Position numbers and translations under genes: made by a program. Below the pieces are notes generated by a model. The model had not been told where the DNA came from. It did not search any database and was given only the letters and a program-made list of their open reading frames with translations. Below, one piece after another: positions 10,124 to 16,988 of a stretch of DNA of 64,000 nucleotides. Origin of the DNA: Gordonia humi (GTDB lineage: Bacteria > Actinomycetota > Actinomycetes > Mycobacteriales > Mycobacteriaceae); assembly GCF_014197435.1 (NCBI RefSeq), contig NZ_JACIFP010000001.1, positions 806,001 through 870,000 of the forward strand, written 5' to 3'. Position 1 is the first letter of the stretch, and each line of letters begins with the position of its first letter.

Positions 10124-11608
10124 ATGACCGAACCCACCCCCGACGGCCCGGCACTCCCGGACTCACCTGCCGAACTGATTGCTCTCGGTGAGGCTGTCGC
10201 AGCCAAGCTGAACGAGGTGTCGTTCGCCTCGCTCGCCGGCGATGACCTCCTCGCCGCGGCGGAGGCCGACGAACGCATTCGGTCACGCCGGGAAGCGGCC
10301 ACCACCTCGCTGATGATCGAGATCAACGACCAATACGCCTTCCACACCCGCGGCTTCCAGAACATACAGAAGTACATGACCACCGGCCTCCGGTTGGGTG
10401 CCCCTGAGGCCAACACCCGCATGAAACTCATGTTCGCCACCGGCGAGTTCCTCGGGATCGGCGGCCAACGACTTCCCGCCCGTTTGGAGGCTACCGCCCA
10501 CGCCCTGCGCGAGGACGGCATCAACCGGGCACACGTCCGCACTATCGCCGACGTGATCGACAAGATCCCGGCCGCAATCGACGCCGACACCGTCACCGCC
10601 GCCGAAGAACACCTCGCGGCGGCGGCGCGGGACCTCACCCCCGCCGGAGTCCGCTCGGTCGGCGAGCGGCTCCTGGGTCACCTCGACCCCGACGGGGAAC
10701 TCACCGACGACCGCGACCGCAAGCGCACGCGCGGGTTCACCGTGGCCCCGCAAGATGCCCGGTTGATGTCCAAGCTCCGCGGATCACTCACCCCGGCGGT
10801 CCGGGCCAAACTCGACGTCGTCCTGACCGCGTGGGCCGCGCCCGGGATGAACAATCCCGACGATGAAACACCGGTGTTCGGGGCCGTCGACCGGGACGGT
10901 CTGGACCCGCAGGTTCTCGCCGCCGCCGTCGAGCGCGATACGCGCAGCACCGCGCAACGCAACCATGATGCGCTGGCTGCGATGCTCGACTTCGTGTTGG
11001 GACATGGTGGGCTCGGTCGGCCGGATCGGATACCGGCCGAGCTTGTTGTGACTGTCACCGATCAGGAGTTGGCGGCTGAGGCCGGTGTCGCGCATACGGC
11101 GACCGGGGCGCGGGTTCCGGTGAAGGATCTGGTCGAGGTCGCCGCCCACGCCACCCCGCATCTGGCCGTGTTCAAAGCGCACACCAGTGAAATCCTCTAC
11201 CTCGGACGGGGTAAACGGTTGGCGTCGAAGGCGCAGCGGCTGGCGTTGTTCGCCCGCGATCGCGGGTGCAGCGGCCCCGAATGTGATGTTCCGTTCTCCC
11301 GGACCGAAGCCCACCACGTCACGAGGTGGGAAGACGGCGGGACGACCGACATCATCAATCTCGGTGCGGCGTGCGGCAAACACAATCGGGCCGAGGGCAA
11401 GGGACCCGGGAAATGGGAGACCCGGCTCCTGACCGACGGCCCGGATACCGGGCGCGTCGGATGGCGACCGTCCGGATCGACCCGCCCATGGCAGGTCAAC
11501 CCGCTCCACCATGTGGGGCAGGAACCGGAATTCCTGCCCCATGGCCCGCCCCGCGGCCGAGGTTCGGCTGTCGAAGCGCTCCTGGCGACGCTTCTCGACG
11601 CCGCCTGA
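10124..11608 (+). CDS. 13E12-type protein: DUF222 plus HNH endonuclease domain
   Basis: This 494-residue member of the 13E12 repeat family is common in multiple copies in mycolic actinobacteria. The helical DUF222 region occupies about residues 20-300. A C-terminal HNH nuclease module follows with CSGPECDVPF, EAHHVTRWEDGGTTD and AACGKHN, so Cys pairs, the HH catalytic pair, Asn and the final His are all present. ATG at 10124 is chosen because AAGGGG at 10108-10113 is 10 nt away; in-frame ATGs at 10094 and 10115 are too far or too close. Function is unproven; a mobile or domesticated homing-type nuclease is usually suspected. An 11-bp inverted repeat lies inside its 3' end (11514-11541). Confidence 0.87.
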   Translation: MTEPTPDGPALPDSPAELIALGEAVAAKLNEVSFASLAGDDLLAAAEADERIRSRREAATTSLMIEINDQYAFHTRGFQNIQKYMTTGLRLGAPEANTRMKLMFATGEFLGIGGQRLPARLEATAHALREDGINRAHVRTIADVIDKIPAAIDADTVTAAEEHLAAAARDLTPAGVRSVGERLLGHLDPDGELTDDRDRKRTRGFTVAPQDARLMSKLRGSLTPAVRAKLDVVLTAWAAPGMNNPDDETPVFGAVDRDGLDPQVLAAAVERDTRSTAQRNHDALAAMLDFVLGHGGLGRPDRIPAELVVTVTDQELAAEAGVAHTATGARVPVKDLVEVAAHATPHLAVFKAHTSEILYLGRGKRLASKAQRLALFARDRGCSGPECDVPFSRTEAHHVTRWEDGGTTDIINLGAACGKHNRAEGKGPGKWETRLLTDGPDTGRVGWRPSGSTRPWQVNPLHHVGQEPEFLPHGPPRGRGSAVEALLATLLDAA

Positions 11609-11635
11609 CCCGGCCCTCGGATCCCGAGAGCCGGG
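11609..11635. terminator. bidirectional terminator between convergent genes
   Basis: Twelve-base arms (CCCGGCCCTCGG and CCGAGAGCCGGG, one mismatch) with a 3-nt loop start directly after the 13E12 stop and face the terD stop at 11679. Confidence 0.6.
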
Positions 11636-11678
11636 CACACGTCGTCGCTGTCCGGCGCGGACGAGCGGACGGCGTCGC

Positions 11679-12254
11679 TCAGACGTGGACGCCGTAATCG
11701 CGGGCGATGCCCGCCAGTCCGGACGCGTAGCCCTGGCCGATGGCGCGGAACTTCCATTCCGCACCGCGCCGATACACCTCGCCGAAGAGCATCGCCGTCT
11801 CACCGGACGCGTCCTCGCTCAGGTCGTATCGAGCCACCTCGGCGCCGTCGGCCCGGTTGACGACGCGGATGAACGCATTGCTGACCTGACCGAACGACTG
11901 ACCACGCGCGTCGGCCTCGTGGATCGACACCGGGAACACGATCGACTGCACGTTCGGGTCGAGCGCGGCGAGGTCGATGTTGATCGACTCGTCGTCGCCG
12001 TCTCCCTCACCGGTCAGGTTGTCGCCCGTGTGCTCGACGGACCCGTCGGGTGAGCGGAGGTTGTTGTAGAAGACGAAATGCTGATCCGAGAGGACCTTGC
12101 CGTTCGCTCCCAGCAGCAGTGCGCTGCCGTCCAGATCGAAGTCTGCGCCGGTGGTGGTCCGCTCGTCCCAGCCGAGGCCGATGGTGACGGAGGTCAGACC
12201 GGGGGCCTCCTTCGAGAGGGATACGTTTCCGCCTTTGGCCAGGCTGACGCTCAT
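11679..12254 (-). CDS. terD: TerD-family tellurium resistance/stress protein
   Basis: This single TerD domain (191 residues) is a cytosolic calcium-binding beta-sandwich. It starts with [20 protein letters not shown], and the acidic loops DFDLDGSA and [10 protein letters not shown] correspond to the Ca2+ sites of the family. It ends with the typical [24 protein letters not shown] precedes the ATG. It is nearly the same length and sequence pattern as the TerD at 23706-24281, so the cluster is bracketed by two close paralogues. TerD proteins act with membrane TerC-type partners in tellurite, phage and envelope-stress responses; the molecular task is unresolved. Confidence 0.93.
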   Translation of the reverse strand: MSVSLAKGGNVSLSKEAPGLTSVTIGLGWDERTTTGADFDLDGSALLLGANGKVLSDQHFVFYNNLRSPDGSVEHTGDNLTGEGDGDDESINIDLAALDPNVQSIVFPVSIHEADARGQSFGQVSNAFIRVVNRADGAEVARYDLSEDASGETAMLFGEVYRRGAEWKFRAIGQGYASGLAGIARDYGVHV

Positions 12255-12369
12255 AATGGGTGCCTTTCTGTTCTGCGCGGTTGCGTCGGCCCGCCGAACA
12301 TCGTCGACGGCCGACCTTCATTTCTACTCAATCACGACAGAACCGGACCGATACGCCGTACGGACGACG

Positions 12370-12957
12370 TCACTGCCGGGTCTGGTCGATGCTCTTGGGG
12401 GACGATACGGCTCGCCGCTTGGCGCGTCGACGGCCGAGGAGATAGAAGTCGACGGCGACGCCGAGCACGATGCCGATGATCACGCCGACGAGCGTGGCGC
12501 CGCGGAATCCGGGGCCGAACATGTCGAGTTGGAGTCGACCGGCGCGGGAGCCCTGCCCGGTTCCGACCACGATCGCCAGCGTCAACAGGTTCGGGATCAG
12601 CAGGAGAAGTCCGACGACGCCCATCACCCACGATGCGATGCGCTTGGGGCCCTTGTTGATCCAGAGGACGGCCAGCAGCCACAACAGCAGCGGTATCGCC
12701 GAGCCGATGATGCCGTAGAACAACCCCCACAGCGTGCCCGAGGTGAAACTGCGATCGATCCGGTTGCCCATCCGGGTTCCCCACCAGTCCGGCAGCAGCC
12801 GCTGGAGGATGAAGTAGCCGATGACGATGATCACCACGGTGCCGACGCCGAGGATCCACTTGGCCTTCGTCGAGAGGCCGGGCAGCGACCAGCGGGACTT
12901 TCCCTCCGGCTCGATGTCGGAGGGTTCCGGTGCGGCGTCGGGCAGTTCGCTGGTCAT
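12370..12957 (-). CDS. multi-pass membrane protein upstream of terD
   Basis: The 195-residue product has a charged N-terminus (residues 1-30) and about four transmembrane helices: WILGVGTVVIIVIGYFIL, the LFYGIIGSAIPLLLWLLAVL region, VMGVVGLLLLIPNLLTLAIV and VGVIIGIVLGVAVDFYLL. It has a basic C-terminal tail. I recognise no named family. It precedes terD on the same strand with a 115-bp gap, so co-expression with the Ter system is likely but not shown. Confidence 0.78.
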   Translation of the reverse strand: MTSELPDAAPEPSDIEPEGKSRWSLPGLSTKAKWILGVGTVVIIVIGYFILQRLLPDWWGTRMGNRIDRSFTSGTLWGLFYGIIGSAIPLLLWLLAVLWINKGPKRIASWVMGVVGLLLLIPNLLTLAIVVGTGQGSRAGRLQLDMFGPGFRGATLVGVIIGIVLGVAVDFYLLGRRRAKRRAVSSPKSIDQTRQ

Positions 12958-13115
12958 GAGTCAACTGTGGCACATGCGGGGCGGTTTCGGCAGAGATGCG
13001 AGGCGTGGCGAGCGCGGTCCCAGACGGCTCCACCCGAACGCACCGACCGTCGAACCTTGTGCGATGCCGCCCGGACCGGGCTCGTGGTGGAGACGAAGCA
13101 CGCATGAGCGCGGAA

Positions 13116-13847
13116 TCAGGTGATCTCCAAGACGTCGGCGTGACCGTTTCGGCGGCACCAGCTGTACAGATACCGGGCGTGGAGGCCGCACCAGCGGTAC
13201 ACCGATCCCTGAGTCAACGCCAGTGCCGGATCGTGTTCGCCTCGTGCGGTCATGATCGGCCCGAGATAGTGGCTGGTCACCTTGTTTCCGGTGCTCGGTG
13301 CGACTTGCGCGGCGGCGGCCAGACTCGCGTTGTCGCTGGCCCGGCCTGCGGCGATCGCTCCGGCCAGACGGCCGGCGGTGTTGCCGCGCCGCCCGGCGAA
13401 GAGAGTGAACAACGGATCGACGGCCGGGGAGTTGCTCATCTGCGGAAGTCGATTGCCGTGGGCCACCGATCGGATCGAATCCATGAACGGATGAAGACCC
13501 GACGACTTGGGGAACACTCCCCACACCTCGTCGCGCAGCATGGCCTCCTCGAGGTGGTCCTGTTCCATGCTGTGGCCCTGGGTCGCCAGGATGACCGGTG
13601 CCAGACGGTCCGCGTCGCGGAGCAGATCGATGGCATCCAGACCGTCGAAACTCCACTCTGTCTGCGGCTGATTCCAGATGAGATCGGCGGACACCACGTC
13701 GTACCGGACCTGTCCGGCCACGGCGCGGACGAACTCGGATCGAGTGGTGACGACGGTGACCGTCACATCGGGGAAACTCGCCTCCAGCGGGGTCGCGATG
13801 ATGCGTCCGAGTGGAGACGCGATGAGAATGCGAAGACCGGTAGACAC
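13116..13847 (-). CDS. atypical response-regulator-like protein
   Basis: This is a 243-residue protein. Residues 1-130 look like a receiver domain: Asp55 in DVVSADLIW sits at the phospho-acceptor position and Lys114 in VFPKS at the conserved lysine. The N-terminal acidic pair needed for Mg2+ is replaced by SPLG, so ordinary phosphorylation is doubtful. The C-terminal half has a helix-turn-helix-like run (SLAAAAQVAPSTGNKVTSHY). The start is GTG at 13847. It is divergent from the LuxR-type gene at 14049 across a 200-bp gap, with no histidine kinase nearby. Likely a pseudo-receiver regulator of the Ter genes; the output-domain family is uncertain. Confidence 0.7.
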   Translation of the reverse strand: MSTGLRILIASPLGRIIATPLEASFPDVTVTVVTTRSEFVRAVAGQVRYDVVSADLIWNQPQTEWSFDGLDAIDLLRDADRLAPVILATQGHSMEQDHLEEAMLRDEVWGVFPKSSGLHPFMDSIRSVAHGNRLPQMSNSPAVDPLFTLFAGRRGNTAGRLAGAIAAGRASDNASLAAAAQVAPSTGNKVTSHYLGPIMTARGEHDPALALTQGSVYRWCGLHARYLYSWCRRNGHADVLEIT

Positions 13848-13923
13848 GAGTCAGATCTTACAAATCGTTCAGGAATCATGCGCGATCACACTCGATGTAC
13901 GTCCTCGTCGCGGGGATCTGTGC

Positions 13924-13984
13924 TCGGTCTGCCGACCGAAAGGGGGATTGTCATCCTGTATCGCGTCTTTCCGGCAGACAGGAT
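13924..13984 (+). promoter_or_regulatory. competing inverted repeats upstream of LuxR-type gene
   Basis: Three pairings overlap here: TCGGT/ACCGA (13924-13928, 13935-13939), ATCCTGT/ACAGGAT (13953-13959, 13978-13984), and long-range GTCTGCCG/CGGCAGAC (13927-13934, 13972-13979). The third excludes the first and also overlaps the second. They lie in the intergenic space shared by the two divergent regulators and could be operators or a switching leader. No Rfam-like class is recognised. Confidence 0.4.
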
Positions 13985-14048
13985 CTTCGTATGGGTTGCG
14001 GCATCCGTGCCGAATCGAGACGGCCGAATCGAGATGAGGGAAAGACAG

Positions 14049-14753
14049 ATGACGGTCATCAATGACGATGCGCGAGTTGCAGGCGTACCCGCTCGCGGAT
14101 GCCGGGGTCTGCCGACTGCTCCGGAATCAGTTCCGCGCGTTCGTGTCTGGAACAGACAGGCGCCCGCGATGACGGGGCGTCTCGACCATTCCGTCGGTGT
14201 GCTCTCGTCGAGTTCCTTCGAGGCCGACATGACGGTCGGATGGGTTCTATCGCTCGGCTACGTGGCTCGGCGGGTCACCGTGAACGACCTGCGATCGGGT
14301 GCGCCACGGCCGAAGATCCTCATCGTCGACGGTCCGTCGATATCGGCCGACCTGCCACCGACGGTGACGCACGGGGTGCGGGTGATCGTCGTCGGTGAAT
14401 CGGGCACGGTGACCGTCGCGGGCGGGGCGACCGTGGTCCGCGACGATACGGACACGGCGGGCGTGGTGCAGCACTGGATCGCCAGGGTGCTCGGCGACGG
14501 CGGCGAACGGGTGCAGATGACCCGACGTGAACAGGAGGTCCTGGCGACCTATGTGCTCGGTGCGACCGTCAGGGAGACCGCCGATCTGCACTACATCGCC
14601 GAGTGCACCGTCCGTACCCACTACCGGCGCGTATCCCGACGCTACGAGGAGATCGGTCGGCCGATCGCGAACAAGGCACAACTGCTGCTGGCGATGGTCG
14701 CGGACGGATGGCTGCGGTTGGACGGATCCCTCGGGCCGTCGGCCCAGGTCTGA
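14049..14753 (+). CDS. LuxR-type HTH regulator with degenerate N-terminal domain
   Basis: The 234-residue product has a C-terminal LuxR/FixJ-like HTH (about 157-212: MTRREQEVLATYVLGATVRE, then CTVRTHYRRVSRRYEEIG). The N-terminal region resembles a receiver fold (PKILIVDGPSISADLP, VRVIVVGESGTVTVAGG) but lacks a clear phospho-acceptor set. ATG at 14049 is favoured by GAGGG about 9 nt upstream; ATG at 14034 is an alternative. It is divergent from the atypical receiver protein and sits between two Ter gene groups. The two are probably a regulatory pair for the stress system. Signal unknown. Confidence 0.72.
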   Translation: MTVINDDARVAGVPARGCRGLPTAPESVPRVRVWNRQAPAMTGRLDHSVGVLSSSSFEADMTVGWVLSLGYVARRVTVNDLRSGAPRPKILIVDGPSISADLPPTVTHGVRVIVVGESGTVTVAGGATVVRDDTDTAGVVQHWIARVLGDGGERVQMTRREQEVLATYVLGATVRETADLHYIAECTVRTHYRRVSRRYEEIGRPIANKAQLLLAMVADGWLRLDGSLGPSAQV

Positions 14754-14769
14754 GGGCGGACTGGCGTCC

Positions 14770-16080
14770 TCACCCCAAGTACGGCGTCACGAACGGAATC
14801 GCCTTGTTCGCCGTCTTCCCGTTGAAGCCCTCGCCGATCGCCTTCATCTTCCAGTCGCCGGACTCCCGATGCACGACGGCCATCGTGACGCCCGTGAACG
14901 GCATGCCGCCCGCGAGCGTGTAGCGCGCGAGTTCGGCATTCGTCGTCTGATCGATCAGACGGCAGTACGCGTTCTGCACCTCGGCGAACGTCTGGCCGCG
15001 GTAAGAGGTGACGACGAAGACCAGGTTGTCCACATGCGGCGGGATCGCGGCGAGGTTCACCGAGATCACCTCGTCGTCGCCGTCGCCCTCACCGGTCAGG
15101 TTGTCGCCGGAGTGGATGATCGAGCGGTCCTTCGACTTCAGATGACCGAAGTACACGGTCTCGACGCACTTGCCCTGCGAGAACATCAGCACCGAGGCGT
15201 CCAGGTCGATGGAGCCACTACCCCCACCTCCGCCGAAGAAGCCGCGCTTGCCCTGTCGCTGCACCGGATCCCACCCCAGACCCATCCAGATCTGAGTGAG
15301 GGCGACGCCACCCTCCTTGCGGAGCGACACCTTCTGTCCCTTGACCAGGGAGACGGGTCGATCCTTGGACAGGCTGATCTCGGGTGCGGCGGGCGGTTGC
15401 TGCATCGGCTGCTGCGGTGCCTGACCGTACGCGGGTGACGGCTGACCGTAGCCCGGCTGTGACGGCGCATAGCCGGGCTGCGACGGCGGCGTGTACGCAG
15501 GTACGGGCGGCGCGTAGGTCGGCGCCGCCGGAGCCACGGGCGGTGCGGGCGGGGCCGGGGGCGTGGGAGAAGCGACCGGTGCCGGTGCGGCGGGCTCGTC
15601 GTCGACGACGACGCCGTGATCGCGCACCAGATCGGCGAAGCCGCCCGCGTATCCCTGACCGACGGCGCGGATCTTCCACTGGCCGTTGCGCTGGTAGACC
15701 TCGGCGGCGATCACGACGGACTCACTGCTCAGCCCGTCGACGACGTACTCGAACAGAGGGGTGCCCGCCGTGTCGCCGACGCGGGCGATCGGCGGGGCGG
15801 AGCGGCCGAAACTGCTCGACGCGTCGTCGAGAGTGATCACCGCGCGGATCGCGGTGATGTCGGCGGGGATCTGAGCCGTCGAGATGTGCAGACGGCCGTC
15901 CTGCAGCCGAACGCCCGGCCCGGTCGGTTGGTTGAAGAACACGAAATCGGCGTCGCTGCGGACCTTGCCCGCATCGGTCACCAGGAGCGCGGAGAGGTCT
16001 GCGGGCGCGGCGACCTCGACGGCGACCACCACATCGGAGACGGGCAGCGGGGCGTTCTGTCCTTTGGCCAGTGATGACAT
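14770..16080 (-). CDS. double TerD-domain protein with Pro/Tyr-rich linker
   Basis: The 436-residue product has a TerD domain at 1-160, a disordered linker at about 162-233 rich in Pro, Ala, Tyr and Gln (repeats of QPGY), and a second TerD domain at 234-436 with the acidic loop [20 protein letters not shown] precedes the ATG at 16080. The stop is 17 nt from the stop of the convergent LuxR-type gene. It follows the HAD gene by 8 nt and so is the last gene of the leftward biosynthetic operon. The insertion GFFGGGGGSGSIDLD enlarges the calcium loop of the second domain. Multi-domain TerD proteins are thought to be scaffolds at the inner membrane. Confidence 0.9.
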   Translation of the reverse strand: MSSLAKGQNAPLPVSDVVVAVEVAAPADLSALLVTDAGKVRSDADFVFFNQPTGPGVRLQDGRLHISTAQIPADITAIRAVITLDDASSSFGRSAPPIARVGDTAGTPLFEYVVDGLSSESVVIAAEVYQRNGQWKIRAVGQGYAGGFADLVRDHGVVVDDEPAAPAPVASPTPPAPPAPPVAPAAPTYAPPVPAYTPPSQPGYAPSQPGYGQPSPAYGQAPQQPMQQPPAAPEISLSKDRPVSLVKGQKVSLRKEGGVALTQIWMGLGWDPVQRQGKRGFFGGGGGSGSIDLDASVLMFSQGKCVETVYFGHLKSKDRSIIHSGDNLTGEGDGDDEVISVNLAAIPPHVDNLVFVVTSYRGQTFAEVQNAYCRLIDQTTNAELARYTLAGGMPFTGVTMAVVHRESGDWKMKAIGEGFNGKTANKAIPFVTPYLG

Positions 16081-16088
16081 CGTTTCCT

Positions 16089-16988
16089 CTACTTCTCGGC
16101 GAGCGCCGGATCGGGGACGGGGGAGTGTTTCGAAGATCGGGTGTTGTCGGACAGGCGGCCGGCGAACCAGCCGAGGATCTCCTCGCCGGCCGCGATTCCG
16201 GCGTGTGCGGTGACGGCGAGACCCGGTGTGGTCCAACCGGCCTCGTCGAGTTCGCCGTGACACGGCCGGATCGCGTGGTCGGCGTAGACGAGCAGATCGG
16301 CGTCGAGACGACCGTCACCGGCGGCCAGGATCGGAGCGTCGGCGTCGAGGGCCCCGTCGTCGATCAGACGTCGTCGGACCTGAGCGATCGCCGCCGATTT
16401 GGTGACCCCGACCGGCATCGCATAGATCTTGCGACCCTGCTGCGAGACGCTCCACCCGCGCGGGGCGCACCACGCCTGCCAGTCGGTGACGAAATCGGCG
16501 GGCTGCCTGTCGCCGTCGACCACGAGATAAGCGAACAGGTCGTCGGCGATCCGCATCGAGGACACCCACGAATCGTCGATCCTGCCGAGGAGGTCGGCGT
16601 GCAACTGCTCCAGCGGCGCCGACTCGGCGGCCAGGCGTCGTTCGAGAGCACGGCGCCAGGCGACGTCGTCCTCGCCGTGATGCAGGATGCGGCCGCCGTT
16701 GCTGACCACCGCGTACTCGAACGGCGAACCGGGCAGATCGATCCGCTCGAACTGCTCCCGCGTGCGCGTGGTGACCGGGACGACCGGGGTGCGCGCGGCG
16801 AGCGCGGTGAGGGCGTCGACGGCGGCCGGGGTCATGAAACTCAGTGGGGCGTCGCGATAGATCTCGACGCAGACGGGTCGCGACCCGGGTTCTCCCGAGT
16901 GGAGGCCAAGGGCTCGACCGGCGGGGGAGGCAGCCGCAGACGAGTAGATCATCGTGCGGTCGAGATCGGTCGCGATCAGGGCTCTCAC
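16089..16988 (-). CDS. HAD-family phosphatase of Ter biosynthetic operon
   Basis: This 299-residue haloacid dehalogenase-type hydrolase is of the Cof/sucrose-phosphatase kind. The nucleophile motif is DLDRTM (residues 7-12), motif II is PVTTRT, a motif III Lys lies in GVTKSAAI, and motif IV is AAGDGRLDADLL; all needed residues are present. The GTG start overlaps the stop of the upstream four-domain gene (GTGA). In Ter-associated biosynthetic operons described by Anantharaman, Iyer and Aravind, an HAD enzyme is thought to dephosphorylate a nucleoside-like product. That role is inferred here from context. Confidence 0.88.
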   Translation of the reverse strand: MRALIATDLDRTMIYSSAAASPAGRALGLHSGEPGSRPVCVEIYRDAPLSFMTPAAVDALTALAARTPVVPVTTRTREQFERIDLPGSPFEYAVVSNGGRILHHGEDDVAWRRALERRLAAESAPLEQLHADLLGRIDDSWVSSMRIADDLFAYLVVDGDRQPADFVTDWQAWCAPRGWSVSQQGRKIYAMPVGVTKSAAIAQVRRRLIDDGALDADAPILAAGDGRLDADLLVYADHAIRPCHGELDEAGWTTPGLAVTAHAGIAAGEEILGWFAGRLSDNTRSSKHSPVPDPALAEK

